Assembly (NCBI RefSeq): GCF_002283555.1
Contig: NZ_MVOI01000006.1
Location: forward strand, 124,001-188,000
DNA: 64,000 nt
Direction of reading: 5' to 3'
From: Rubrivirga sp. SAORIC476
GTDB lineage: Bacteria > Bacteroidota > Rhodothermia > Rhodothermales > Rubricoccaceae
The translations under genes were made by a program, and so were the position numbers. The notes beneath the pieces were generated by a model. That model was not told where the DNA came from. It searched no databases and saw only the letters and a list, made by a program, of their open reading frames with translations. Below, one piece after another: positions 42,767-52,662 of the stretch. How positions within the stretch are numbered: the stretch's first letter is position 1; every line of letters starts with the position of its first letter.

Positions 42767-43157
42767 CGGAGTCGGGAGCGGGGCCGTCGAGGCCGTCGAT
42801 GAGGGCGCGGATCTCGGCCCGCTCGGCGTCGCTGAGTGCCTCGCGCTGGACGAGCGCCTGCACGAGGCTCGTCGTGGAGCCGCCGAAGACCTTGTCGAGG
42901 ATGCCGCCGAGCACGCTCGCGCGAACCTCTTCTGGGGCGCGAGCGGCCGTGTAGACGTACGCGGTGCCATCCTGCTCGAAGGTCAGGTAGCCCTTGTCCG
43001 CGAGGTTCTTGATGACCGTCATGACTGTCGTGTAGGCCACCTTGCGGCGGGCGGAGACGCGGTCGTGGACGTCGCGCGCGGTGGCCCGGCCGAGGGACCA
43101 GACCTCGCGGAGGACTTCCATCTCGGTGCCACCGAGGGGGGTGAGGGGGTTGCGCAT
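42759..43157 (-). CDS. BlaI/MecI family transcriptional repressor
   Basis: This 132-residue winged-helix repressor (LTPLGGTEMEVLREVWSLGRATARDVHD, YTTVMTVIKNLADKGYLTFEQDGTAYVYTA) has a C-terminal dimerisation helix and the VFGGSTTSLVQALV stretch where BlaI is cleaved after signalling. I choose the ATG at 43157: the longer start at 43187 falls inside the predicted -10 hexamer (43183-43188) and is therefore unlikely to be transcribed. It should repress itself and the M56-TonB gene and be inactivated when the M56 peptidase senses an envelope signal. Confidence 0.92.
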   Translation of the reverse strand: MRNPLTPLGGTEMEVLREVWSLGRATARDVHDRVSARRKVAYTTVMTVIKNLADKGYLTFEQDGTAYVYTAARAPEEVRASVLGGILDKVFGGSTTSLVQALVQREALSDAERAEIRALIDGLDGPAPDSDA

Positions 43158-43182
43158 CCGGGTATCGTGATGGGTAGTACGA

Positions 43183-43212
43183 ATCATATAGTAGAGGGGG
43201 AGCAGATGTCAA
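43183..43212 (-). promoter_or_regulatory. Sigma-70-type promoter of the blaI-M56 operon
   Basis: The minus strand carries TTGACA at 43212-43207 and TATGAT at 43188-43183, separated by 18 nt, predicting transcription start near 43176, 19 nt before the ATG at 43157. TACTA half-site-like sequences flank and overlap the -10 region (43195-43170), a likely BlaI-type operator. Confidence 0.7.
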
Positions 43213-43245
43213 CCCCTCGTTAGAAATCGGGCTCGGACGGGGCGT

Positions 43246-43253
43246 TAGCTTCG
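43246..43253 (+). promoter_or_regulatory. -7-like box (TAGCTTCG)
   Basis: TAGCTTCG lies 19 nt before the sigma-factor GTG, divergent from the BlaI promoter. Confidence 0.4.
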
Positions 43254-43272
43254 CAGTCCGCCCCCCTCGCCC

Positions 43273-43884
43273 GTGCCCCGGCGCTCCCGACCCGACCGAA
43301 CCAACGCCGAGTGGCTGGCCGACCTCGCCTCCGAGGGGCCCGCCCTCGACGCGGCCCTGCGCGACCTCCGGCCGGTCCTCCTCCGGGCGCTCCACGTCAC
43401 GCTGGCTCCCCGCGTCGACCGCGGCGCGGACGCCCTCGCCGACGACCTGGTGCAGGACGCCCTGCTGCAGGTCCGCGACCGGGCCGGGCAGTTCCGCGGC
43501 GACGCCCGGTTCACGACGTGGGCGCAGAAGGTGGCCGTCCACCTCGCCTTCAGCGAACTGCGCCGCAAGCGCTGGGAGGACATCCCGCTCGACGCCCTCG
43601 TCGCCGACCCCCCCGCGGCGCCCGCTCCCGGCGCCGACGTGGCGATGGCCAACCACGAGGCCGTCACGATGGTCCGCCGCCTCATCGCCGAGGAACTCAC
43701 CGAGCGCCAGTCGACCGCGCTGACGGCGATCCTCAACGGCGTCCCGATGGACGACGTGGCTCGCCACCTCGACACGAACCGCAACGCCCTCTACAAGCTG
43801 CTCCACGACGCTCGCCTCCGCCTCCGCAAGGCGTTCGAGGCGCGCGGTCTCACCCCGGACGACCTCCTCGACGACGCGACCTGA
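43273..43884 (+). CDS. ECF-like RNA polymerase sigma factor
   Basis: This 203-residue protein starts at GTG. Region 2 includes DDLVQDALLQVRDRAGQFRGDARFTTWAQKVAVHLAFSELRRKRW (about residues 57-100) and region 4 is a helix-turn-helix (LTERQSTALTAILNGVPMDDVARHLDTNRNALYKLLHDARLRLRKAF, about 140-190). The short linker between them fits the ECF group. A zinc-finger protein that could be its anti-sigma factor is encoded next. It is transcribed divergently from the BlaI/M56 pair. Confidence 0.92.
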   Translation: MPRRSRPDRTNAEWLADLASEGPALDAALRDLRPVLLRALHVTLAPRVDRGADALADDLVQDALLQVRDRAGQFRGDARFTTWAQKVAVHLAFSELRRKRWEDIPLDALVADPPAAPAPGADVAMANHEAVTMVRRLIAEELTERQSTALTAILNGVPMDDVARHLDTNRNALYKLLHDARLRLRKAFEARGLTPDDLLDDAT

Positions 43885-43938
43885 CGCGGCGCGCGGCGCG
43901 GGTAAGCCCAGCCCCGGCCCCGGCGTCTGACTTCCACG

Positions 43939-44214
43939 ATGACCCTCACCCCTGACATGCTCCGGATGCTCGTCGCCAGGGCCCTCGCCTCGCGGGCCGA
44001 CGAGCTGTCGTGCAGCGAGTGCGACGCGCAGGTGGACCGCTTCGCGGAGATGGCGCTCGCTGGTCTGGGAGCCGCCGAGGCGCTCCCGCTGGTCGAAGAA
44101 CACCTGAGTGGTTGCCCGATCTGCCGGGAGGAGTTCGAGGCGCTGATGGATGTCCTGCGCGACGCGGCGCGTGCGGAGGAGCCCTGGTGGCGTCGTCTCC
44201 TTTCGCGGAAGTAG
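43939..44214 (+). CDS. Zinc-finger (zf-HC2) anti-sigma-like protein
   Basis: This 91-residue protein has an N-terminal CSEC and, 30 residues on, HLSGCPICREEF, the HxxxCxxC zinc motif of ZAS anti-sigma factors (about residues 24-65), then a short helical tail without a membrane segment. It follows the ECF sigma gene by 54 nt, so it probably binds and inhibits that sigma factor, as a soluble rather than membrane-bound anti-sigma. Confidence 0.83.
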   Translation: MTLTPDMLRMLVARALASRADELSCSECDAQVDRFAEMALAGLGAAEALPLVEEHLSGCPICREEFEALMDVLRDAARAEEPWWRRLLSRK

Positions 44215-44298
44215 GACAGTCCCTAACGTCCTGTAGTTCGCGGAACCCCCGGCCGGCCTCGGGGTGGAGGGCCGGATCGCCCCCCGACCGTCGAGCCT

Positions 44299-44688
44299 GT
44301 GTCTGATTCCGTCCATCCTCTCGAAGACCTCGCCCTGCTCACGCTCGTCGTCGCCCACGGCACCGACGCGGAGCTGGACGCGCGCGAGACCCGCGCGCTG
44401 GTCCACCAACTGGCGCTGATGGAGCCCCGTCTCGGGCACGGTGAGGGCGCGTTCGACCTGAGCGAGTGGGTCCACCGGGCCGTCGAGGCGTACGGGGCGC
44501 TCAGCGTCGTGGAACTGGACGACGTGGTGGCCCGCCTCGGGGCCGCGCTGGACGGCACCGAGCGGACGCGCGCCCTGGAAGCGCTCATCCGGGTCGCCCA
44601 GGCCGATGGCGTGTTCCACACGATGGAGAGGACCTTCCTGCGCCATGTCGCCCAGGTGTGGGGCGTGACCGAGGCGGGTGAGGGGTAG
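44299..44688 (+). CDS. TerB-like helical protein
   Basis: This 129-residue protein starts at GTG and shows a TerB/DjlA-like helical bundle: DLALLTLVVAHGTDAELDARET...LVHQLALM, DLSEWVHRAVEAYGALSVVELDDVVARLG and a closing EALIRVAQADGVFHTMERTFLRHVAQVWGV, with the Asp/Glu pairs that bind metal in TerB. The family is associated with tellurite resistance and general stress but its activity here is unknown; no other ter genes are present. Confidence 0.82.
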   Translation: MSDSVHPLEDLALLTLVVAHGTDAELDARETRALVHQLALMEPRLGHGEGAFDLSEWVHRAVEAYGALSVVELDDVVARLGAALDGTERTRALEALIRVAQADGVFHTMERTFLRHVAQVWGVTEAGEG

Positions 44689-44760
44689 CGTCTGTCAGGC
44701 GCTTCCGGCTGGTCGGAGGGACCGGCGTGTGGCAGATTGTCCGGCCCCGCCTCCACGCCC

Positions 44761-46476
44761 GTGATCGACCGCCGCCGCTTCCTCGCCTCCGCCAGCGCCC
44801 TCGCCGCGGGCGCCGCGCTCCCCGTCGCCGCCCACCCCGCCGACGCACCCCACCTCGGGCCCGAGGCGGTCCGGCCCGAGGGCGCCGCCCTCCGCGACCT
44901 GACACCCGACGACCTCCAGACGGCGGCCGAGGTGCAGGGCCTCGACTTCACCGCGGCCGACCGCGAGCTGATGCTGCCCGACGTGACGGAGCGGCTGGAG
45001 AGCCTCGCCGCCATCCGCGACGCTGAGCCGCCGAACAGCGTCGCCCCGGCCCTCGTGCTGGACCTGTCGATGGGCGGGCGGACGATGCCCGGCCCCGGAG
45101 CGGGCGCGACCGTCCCGATGCCGTCGCTGTCCTCTCGTCCGGCGGACGACCGCGACCTGGCCTTCCTGTCGATCCCCGAGCTGGGCGCGCTCCTCCGCCG
45201 TGGCGCCGTCACGAGCGTCGGCCTGACGGAGCTGTTCCTGGAGCGGCTGCGGACCTTCGACCCGATCCTCCAGTGCGTCGTGACGCGGATGCCAGAGCGG
45301 GCGCTGGAGACGGCGCGGGCGCGCGACCGCGAACTGGCGGCGGGCGTGGACCGCGGTCCGCTGCACGGCATCCCGTGGGGCGCGAAGGACCTGCTGGCGG
45401 CGAAGGGCGCGCCGACGACCTGGGGCGCCGAGCCCTACCGCGATCAGGAGATCGACGAGGATGCCGTCGTGGTGCAGCGCCTGGAGGCCGCGGGCGCCGT
45501 CCTCGTCGCCAAGCTGACGCTCGGCGCGCTGGCGTGGGGCGACGTGTGGTTCGGCGGGAGGACCAAGAACCCCTGGAACCCGGACCAGGGGTCGTCGGGG
45601 TCGAGCGCCGGGCCGGGCGCGGCGGTCGCTGCGGGCCTCGTGCCGTTCGCCATCGGCTCCGAGACGCTGGGCTCCATCGTCTCGCCGTCGACTCGCAACG
45701 GCGTCACCGGCCTCCGCCCGACCACCCACCGGGTCCCGACGACGGGCGCGATGGCGCTCTCGTGGAGCATGGACAAGCTCGGCCCGATGACGCGCAGCGC
45801 TGTCGACGCGGCGCTCGTGTTCGACGCCATCCGCGGGCCGGAGACGGGCGAGGACGCGGCCTTCCCGTTCGATCCGTCGGCTCCGCTCTCCGACCTACGC
45901 GTCGGCACAATCGTCTCGACGGACCCGGATGACGCGGGCGCCGAGGCGGACTTCGCCACGATGGGGGTCCTCCGCCGCCTCGGCGTTACGCCGGTCGAGG
46001 TGGCCCTGCCGGACGACCTGCCCATCTCGGCCCTCTCGATCATCCTCGAAGCCGAAGCCTCGGCCGCCTTCGACGGGCTGACGCGCTCGCGGGGCGTCGA
46101 CCGGATGGTGCGGCAGGAGCGCAACGCGTGGCCCAACGTGTTCCGCCACGCGCGCTTCATCCCGGCTGTCGAGTACATCAACGCCAACCGCATCCGCACC
46201 CAGCTCATGCAGGCGATGGGCGAGCTGATGAGCCAGATCGACGTGCTGGTGACGCCCAGCTTCGGCAACGCGGGGCTGCTCATCACCAACCTCACCGGCC
46301 ACCCGGCGGTCGCGATCCCGAACGCGCTCTTGCCGGTGGACGGCTTCCCGGACCGCCGGGCGCCGCACTCGATCACATTCGTGGCGCCGCTCTGGGGCGA
46401 GCACCATGCGCTCCGTCTCGCACATGCCGTCCAGGAAGCCACCGAGGTCCACCGCCAGCGCCCGCCGGTGAGTTGA
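44761..46476 (+). CDS. Tat-exported amidase (amidase signature family)
   Basis: This 571-residue enzyme carries the Ser-cisSer-Lys catalytic set of the amidase signature family: the Lys in WGAKDLLAAKGAPTT (about residue 208), and GSSGSSAGPGAAVAAGLVPFAIGSETLGSI, where two serines complete the triad. The N-terminus RRRFLASASALAAGAALPVAA is a twin-arginine signal, so the enzyme acts outside the cytoplasm. The start is the GTG at 44761 (a TTG at 44737 would add eight residues before the twin Arg). A linker of about 110 residues separates the signal from the amidase domain. The substrate is unknown. Confidence 0.9.
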   Translation: MIDRRRFLASASALAAGAALPVAAHPADAPHLGPEAVRPEGAALRDLTPDDLQTAAEVQGLDFTAADRELMLPDVTERLESLAAIRDAEPPNSVAPALVLDLSMGGRTMPGPGAGATVPMPSLSSRPADDRDLAFLSIPELGALLRRGAVTSVGLTELFLERLRTFDPILQCVVTRMPERALETARARDRELAAGVDRGPLHGIPWGAKDLLAAKGAPTTWGAEPYRDQEIDEDAVVVQRLEAAGAVLVAKLTLGALAWGDVWFGGRTKNPWNPDQGSSGSSAGPGAAVAAGLVPFAIGSETLGSIVSPSTRNGVTGLRPTTHRVPTTGAMALSWSMDKLGPMTRSAVDAALVFDAIRGPETGEDAAFPFDPSAPLSDLRVGTIVSTDPDDAGAEADFATMGVLRRLGVTPVEVALPDDLPISALSIILEAEASAAFDGLTRSRGVDRMVRQERNAWPNVFRHARFIPAVEYINANRIRTQLMQAMGELMSQIDVLVTPSFGNAGLLITNLTGHPAVAIPNALLPVDGFPDRRAPHSITFVAPLWGEHHALRLAHAVQEATEVHRQRPPVS

Positions 46477-46645
46477 GGGGCGGTTTCGGGCGATTCGCGT
46501 CTGATCGTTGGGTGAGGGAGCCACTGAAACCGCCCCCTGTGACCTGGATCCGGGCCTCACCGGTTCCGAAGCGACTCCGGCCTCGGATTGCGCGACAGAC
46601 GGGACGATGTTGAGCGTTGACAGGTCCCACCTCCGCTCTCCTCCG

Positions 46646-46810
46646 ATGCGCGCACTCCTCCTGGCCGGACTGCTCATCACCCTCGGCCTTCTCATCCAAG
46701 CGACCGGTACCCCACCGCCGCCAGCGGATGAGCCGCCTTCCGTCTATCCGGCGAAGGCGGATCCGGCACCCCCCATTCCCGACGCGCGGATCTCGGTCTG
46801 GCGCGGCTGA
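46646..46810 (+). CDS. Small membrane-anchored or exported peptide, 54 residues
   Basis: The frame starts at the ATG at 46646 with a hydrophobic segment (MRALLLAGLLITLGLLIQATG) followed by a Pro/Ala-rich tail ending ISVWRG. It could be a secreted or membrane-anchored micro-protein. There is no family evidence and coding status rests on hydrophobicity and position only. It converges with the His-rich gene 12 nt away. Confidence 0.4.
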   Translation: MRALLLAGLLITLGLLIQATGTPPPPADEPPSVYPAKADPAPPIPDARISVWRG

Positions 46811-46822
46811 CTGCCGTCCGGG

Positions 46823-47059
46823 TCAGTCGATGCGGACGACGACATCGTGCCGCTCGGAGCGATGGCGCCGGTCCCCGTGGCGCCGGTCGTGCCGCCGATG
46901 GTCGTGACTGCGATCCGAGTGGACGCGATGCTCGACGTGGACGTGCCGGTCGTGATGGGCGTGCGACCGAAGCCCCCGGAGCTGCTGGACGGCGACGACG
47001 GCGAAGAGAACGGCGAGGATCGGCAGCGCGAGGCGCTGGAGGCGGCGGCGTTGGGACAT
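46823..47059 (-). CDS. Membrane-anchored His/Arg/Asp-rich small protein
   Basis: This 78-residue protein has an N-terminal membrane helix (LALPILAVLFAVVAVQQL, about residues 10-27) and a tail in which about 14 of 45 residues are His and most others Arg or Asp (repeats such as HDRHVHVEHRVHSDRSHDHRRHDRR). Such tails chelate Zn, Ni or Cu. It could be a periplasmic metal buffer; the function is unproven. It is divergent from the 3-methyladenine glycosylase gene, 56 nt away. Confidence 0.65.
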   Translation of the reverse strand: MSQRRRLQRLALPILAVLFAVVAVQQLRGLRSHAHHDRHVHVEHRVHSDRSHDHRRHDRRHGDRRHRSERHDVVVRID

Positions 47060-47115
47060 GAGGGCACAACGGAGAGGAGATGGCCGTACGTGCCCACCTC
47101 CCGACGTGTTACGTG

Positions 47116-47793
47116 ATGTCGCCGCTCCCCCCGTCCTTCTACGACCGCCCGACCCTCGCCGTCGCCCGCGACCTGATCGGCGCGTTGCTGGTGTACGACT
47201 CCCCCGACGACGGTCGCCTGGTGGGTCGCGTCGTCGAGACGGAGGGCTACCGCGCCGACGACCCGGCGATGCACGGCTGGCGGGCGACGTTCGGGGGGGA
47301 CGGCTTCGTGCGCCCCATTGGCCGCGCGGCCGACCTGTTCGCCGCGCCGGGGACGGCGTACGTCTACCGGATCCACCACACGAACTGGCTGCTGAACGTG
47401 GTCACCGAGCCCGAAGGCGTCGCGGGCGGCGTGCTGATCCGGGGCGTGGAGCCGCTGGAAGGCGAGGCCGCCATGACCGCCAACCGGCCCGCCTCGGTGC
47501 GGCGGCGGCGGGACCTGACCAACGGGCCGGGCAAGCTGACGCAGGCGTTCGGCATCAACGAGGCGCCGGGCGTGCCGCGGAGCCGCTTCCACGGGACCGA
47601 CCTCACGGTGCCGCCGCTCTTCTTCGCCGCCGGCGAGCCCGTGCCCGACGACCGCGTCGCGGCGGGCAGCCGGATCGGCATCTCGCGTGGCATCGACCTG
47701 CCCTACCGGTTCGTCGAGGTGGGCAACCCGTTCGTGTCGCCGGGCCTGCCCAGTGACGTGCGCGTGGCGCGCAAGACGGGGAAGCGGGAGTAG
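47116..47793 (+). CDS. DNA-3-methyladenine glycosylase (AAG/MPG family)
   Basis: This 225-residue base-excision enzyme removes alkylated purines from DNA. Family features are ARDLIGALLV, the catalytic Glu in VVETEGYRADDPA, TAYVYRIHHTNWLLNVVTEP and GVLIRGVEPLEG, then NGPGKLTQAFGI (the AAG signature NGPGKLxxAxGI). I choose the ATG at 47116, which gives the usual length; upstream in-frame codons are possible but unsupported. Confidence 0.94.
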   Translation: MSPLPPSFYDRPTLAVARDLIGALLVYDSPDDGRLVGRVVETEGYRADDPAMHGWRATFGGDGFVRPIGRAADLFAAPGTAYVYRIHHTNWLLNVVTEPEGVAGGVLIRGVEPLEGEAAMTANRPASVRRRRDLTNGPGKLTQAFGINEAPGVPRSRFHGTDLTVPPLFFAAGEPVPDDRVAAGSRIGISRGIDLPYRFVEVGNPFVSPGLPSDVRVARKTGKRE

Positions 47794-47812
47794 CGCATCG
47801 GGGAGGTTCCTG

Positions 47813-49285
<1,473 letters not shown>

Positions 49286-49312
49286 GCCGCTGCGGCGTCT
49301 GGAGCAGACTGT

Positions 49313-49346
49313 CCGCCTCGGTGCCCCCGCCGGGACACCGAGGCGG
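49313..49346. terminator. Convergent CCGCCTCGGTG/CACCGAGGCGG hairpin
   Basis: CCGCCTCGGTG (49313-49323) pairs perfectly with CACCGAGGCGG (49336-49346), 12-nt loop, between the convergent DUF2254 and 171-residue genes. It is nearly identical in stem and loop to the hairpin at 50058-50091. Confidence 0.6.
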
Positions 49347-49352
49347 GGCGGG

Positions 49353-49868
49353 CTACCAGGAGCAGCCGGCCGGAGCGTCGGGCGCTTCGTTGTCGGCCTT
49401 GCCGTCCGACCACGTCGGCGAGACTTCGTAGATGTCGCTCCGGGTCACGACGCAGTTCGGGCTCGGCCCGAACACGTGCACCTCGACGCGCGGGTCTCCG
49501 GGCGACTGCGGAAACCGGTGGATGTGGAGGAACGGGTGGGTGTCGCTCGCACCCACGTAGCGGACGACGCCGTTTTCGACGACACCGGACCGCTCGAAGC
49601 CGTTCCACGTGTCGGTGCGATCCTCCCGGTAGCCGAGGTCGCTGATGGCGAGGTCACCCAGTGCATCCGCGTTTCGCCCGGCCCCGCCCTGCGCGGTCGG
49701 CTTGAGGTAGAAGGCGACGATGTCGCCGGACATCGCGACGCCCTGATCGACGTACCGGTCGATTTCAGACTTCTGCTGGTTCTCGGTAAACGCCTGGATG
49801 CCGACGACGACCGCGAGGCCGACGATGACGATGCTGAGGACGAGAAGGAGGAGTTGCTGCTGACCCAT
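49353..49868 (-). CDS. Pilin-like single-helix protein, 171 residues
   Basis: The protein begins MGQQQLLLLVLSIVIVGLAVVVGIQAFTENQQKSEID: a very short polar head and one long hydrophobic helix leading straight into an amphipathic helix, the layout of type IV pilin-like proteins, though without the usual G-F-T-L-x-E prepilin motif. The globular part (about 60-171) is beta-rich with two cysteines (PNCVV and AGCSW). No family is assigned. Assembly or secretion is inferred from the N-terminal helix only. Confidence 0.72.
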   Translation of the reverse strand: MGQQQLLLLVLSIVIVGLAVVVGIQAFTENQQKSEIDRYVDQGVAMSGDIVAFYLKPTAQGGAGRNADALGDLAISDLGYREDRTDTWNGFERSGVVENGVVRYVGASDTHPFLHIHRFPQSPGDPRVEVHVFGPSPNCVVTRSDIYEVSPTWSDGKADNEAPDAPAGCSW

Positions 49869-50057
49869 GGGGAAGGGGAGGTGAGTGAGGTCTGGGTCTC
49901 ACAACAACCTTCGTTCCTAACGGTTTAGCGGCCCATCGCCGGGTCGTGCGCGTGACAGGTCGCCGCCGTCATCGGGCGATCCCACGAGAGGGTGACCCTG
50001 CACCCTCGGGTGAATGAGGGAACGTCTGGGTCGAATCCTCCACACGGGGATCACCCT

Positions 50058-50091
50058 CCGCCTCGGTGCCTCCGTCGGGACACCGAGGCGG
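50058..50091 (-). terminator. CCGCCTCGGTG/CACCGAGGCGG hairpin after fumC
   Basis: CCGCCTCGGTG (50058-50068) pairs perfectly with CACCGAGGCGG (50081-50091), 12-nt loop, 10 nt beyond the fumC stop. There is no T run on the minus strand. Confidence 0.55.
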
Positions 50092-50100
50092 GGCGAGAGA

Positions 50101-51489
50101 TCACTCGCCCGGGATGCCGGGCTCGGTCATGCTGCGCACGTCCAGCACCTCGTCGATGCGCTCGGCCGGGATCAGGTCCATCTCCGTCAGCACGTCGCGG
50201 ACGGAGCGGCCCTCGGCGGCCGACTTCTTGGCCACCTTGCTCGCCATGTCGTAGCCGATGTCGGCGTTGAGGGCGGTCGCGATGGAGGGGTTCTTCTCCA
50301 GCAGCTCCTGCGCGCGGGCGCGGTTGGCCGTGATGCCCTCCAGGCAGCGCTCGCGGAAGGCGTCGAGGATGCCCGAGAGCGCCTCGATGGACTCCAGCAT
50401 GGCGTGGGCCATGACCGGCATCATCACGTTGAGCTCGAAGTTGCCGTGCTGGCCGCCGACGGTGATCGTGACCGCGTTGCCCATGACCCGCGCGCCGACC
50501 ATCATCATGGCCTCGCTCATCACGGGGTTGACCTTGCCCGGCATGATCGACGAGCCCGGCTGGATGGCGGGGAGCTGGATCTCCGAGAGGCCGGAGGTCG
50601 GGCCGGAGGACAGGTGCCGGATGTCGTTGGCGATCTTCATCAGCGACACGGCGAGCGTGTTGAGCGCGCCCGCGGCCGAGACGTAGGCGTCCTTGGCGGC
50701 CTGCGCCTCGAAGTGGTTGTCGGCCTCGCGGAAGGCGACGCCCGTGATCTCGGAGATCTCGGCGATGGCCGCCTCGGGGAACGCCTCAGGGCGGTTGATG
50801 CCGGTGCCGACGGCCGTGCCGCCGAGCGCCAGCTCGGCCAGCTCGTCGCCCGCGCGCTCGACCCGCTGAATGCCCTTGCGGACCTGCGCGGCGTACCCGC
50901 CGAACTCCTGCCCGAGGCGGACCGGCGTGGCGTCCATCAGGTGCGTCCGCCCCGACTTGAGCACGTCGTCGAACTCGACGGCCTTGGCCTCCAGCGCGGT
51001 CGCGAAGCGGTCGAGCGCGGGGAGCAGGTCCTCCGCCAGCGCCACGCGCGCGGCGACGTGCATGGCCGTCGGGATCACGTCGTTCGACGACTGCCCGTAG
51101 TTGACGTCGTCGTTGGGGTGGACCGAGGCGTCGCCGCCGAGCGCGTCCGTCGCGACGTGCGCGATGACCTCGTTGGCGTTCATGTTGGTCGATGTGCCCG
51201 AGCCGGTCTGGAAGATGTCCAGCACGAACTGGTCGTCCAGCTCGCCCTCCCGGACGCGGAGCGCGGCGGCGGCGATGGCGTCCGCCTTCGCGTCGTCGAG
51301 CAGGCCGAGGTGCTTGTTGGCGCGGGCCGCGGCGGCCTTGACCGTCCCGAGCGCCTCGATGAAGCGGCGCGGGAAGCGAAGCGACGAGACGGGGAAGTTC
51401 TCCTTCGCGCGCTGAGTCTGGGCGCCGTAGAGGGCGTCGGCGGGGACTCGGACCTCGCCGAGCGAGTCGGTTTCGATGCGGACGGACAT
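50101..51489 (-). CDS. fumC: Class II fumarate hydratase
   Basis: This 462-residue citric-acid-cycle enzyme interconverts fumarate and malate without an iron-sulfur cluster. The family signature GSSIMPGKVNP (about residues 317-327) is intact, as are TGSGTSTNMNANEVIA, DDVNYGQSSNDVIPTA and SGRTHLMDATPVRLGQEF. Length is standard (460-467). The start is the ATG at 51489, in a 206-nt divergent region shared with panC. Confidence 0.96.
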   Translation of the reverse strand: MSVRIETDSLGEVRVPADALYGAQTQRAKENFPVSSLRFPRRFIEALGTVKAAAARANKHLGLLDDAKADAIAAAALRVREGELDDQFVLDIFQTGSGTSTNMNANEVIAHVATDALGGDASVHPNDDVNYGQSSNDVIPTAMHVAARVALAEDLLPALDRFATALEAKAVEFDDVLKSGRTHLMDATPVRLGQEFGGYAAQVRKGIQRVERAGDELAELALGGTAVGTGINRPEAFPEAAIAEISEITGVAFREADNHFEAQAAKDAYVSAAGALNTLAVSLMKIANDIRHLSSGPTSGLSEIQLPAIQPGSSIMPGKVNPVMSEAMMMVGARVMGNAVTITVGGQHGNFELNVMMPVMAHAMLESIEALSGILDAFRERCLEGITANRARAQELLEKNPSIATALNADIGYDMASKVAKKSAAEGRSVRDVLTEMDLIPAERIDEVLDVRSMTEPGIPGE

Positions 51490-51695
51490 GGAGGGGGTGG
51501 ACGCGTGAGGAAGGGGACGTGTGGGCCCGTCGGCTGAGGCCAGCGGCAGCGCCTGAGGGGCCGTTCGGAGAACGTACCGGGGAGGGGGCGCCCGGTTCGG
51601 GGGATCTCGGCGAACTTGGCACCGTCCCGGCCGTCCATCGGGGCGCGCCTGGCCTCTTGGCCCGTCCCCACCCGAACCGCTCTCCACTCGCCCCC

Positions 51696-52616
51696 GTGAG
51701 CACCCGCCCCCTCGTCCACTCCGAGATCCCCGCCATGCAGGCCGAGGCGGACGCGGCGCGTGCAGCGGGCCGTCGCCTCGCGCTCGTGCCGACGCTCGGT
51801 GCGCTCCACGCCGGTCACCTCGCGCTGGTCCGCGAAGCGCGTGAGCGGGTCGGGCCGGACGGGCACGTGACGGTCTCCATCTTCGTCAACCCGACCCAGT
51901 TTGGGCCAGGCGAGGACTTCGCGGCGTACCCGCGCACGATGGACGCGGACCTCGATCTGCTCGCCCACCTCGCTGACCCCGAGCGGGGCGACGCAGGCGT
52001 CAACGTCGTCTTCGCGCCGACGCCCGAGACGATGTACCCGTTCGGCCTGCCGCCCTACGCGATGGTCTCAGTCCGCGATCTCGACCGGCATCTCTGCGGG
52101 GCGCACCGGCCGGGCCACTTCGCGGGCGTCACGACGGTGGTGGCGAAGCTCTTCCTGGCATGCCGTCCGCACCTGGCCGTGTTCGGGCAGAAGGACGCGC
52201 AGCAGCTGGCCATCCTGCGCCGCATGACCGACGACCTCGGCTTCGGGATCGAGCTGGTCGGCCACCCGATCGTGCGTGAGGCCGACGGGCTGGCGCTGTC
52301 GTCGCGCAATGCCTACCTCTCGCCCGAGGAGCGGGCGCAGGCGGTGGTCCTGTCGCAGGCGCTGCGTGCGGCCGAGGCGTCGGTGGCGCTCGGGGCGCGC
52401 GACGCGGCAGCGATCCGCGGGGCGATGGCCTCTCAGTTCGCCACGGTGCCCCTGGCACGCGTCCAGTACATCGAGATCGTCGATGCGGACACGCTGCAGC
52501 CGGTCGACACGCTCTCTGCGGAAAGCCCTTCCGAGGGCCGCTACCTTGCAGCTCTCGCCGTCCACTTCGGCACCACCCGACTCATCGACAACACGACGCT
52601 GGTCGTGGGGAAGTAG
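51696..52616 (+). CDS. panC: Pantothenate synthetase
   Basis: This 306-residue ligase joins pantoate and beta-alanine using ATP, the last step to pantothenate. Motifs: LVPTLGALHAGHLALVREA (HxGH nucleotide motif), VSIFVNPTQFGPGEDFAAYPRT, GKLFxA-like VVAKLFLACRPHLAVFGQKDAQQLAIL and LALSSRNAYLSPEER (KMSKS-equivalent). I use the GTG at 51696. It is followed by panD, which makes the beta-alanine, and both feed coaX at the left end of the window. Confidence 0.95.
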   Translation: MSTRPLVHSEIPAMQAEADAARAAGRRLALVPTLGALHAGHLALVREARERVGPDGHVTVSIFVNPTQFGPGEDFAAYPRTMDADLDLLAHLADPERGDAGVNVVFAPTPETMYPFGLPPYAMVSVRDLDRHLCGAHRPGHFAGVTTVVAKLFLACRPHLAVFGQKDAQQLAILRRMTDDLGFGIELVGHPIVREADGLALSSRNAYLSPEERAQAVVLSQALRAAEASVALGARDAAAIRGAMASQFATVPLARVQYIEIVDADTLQPVDTLSAESPSEGRYLAALAVHFGTTRLIDNTTLVVGK

Positions 52617-52662
52617 GGGTGGGGGAACGCCCCCCGTCTCCAGTTCCTGATTCCATTCTGCT

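Noticed and set aside
50010-50045. A GGGTCGAATCCTCC stretch resembling a tRNA T arm
   Set aside because: No matching acceptor, D or anticodon arms could be placed around it, and the T loop is not in the standard form.
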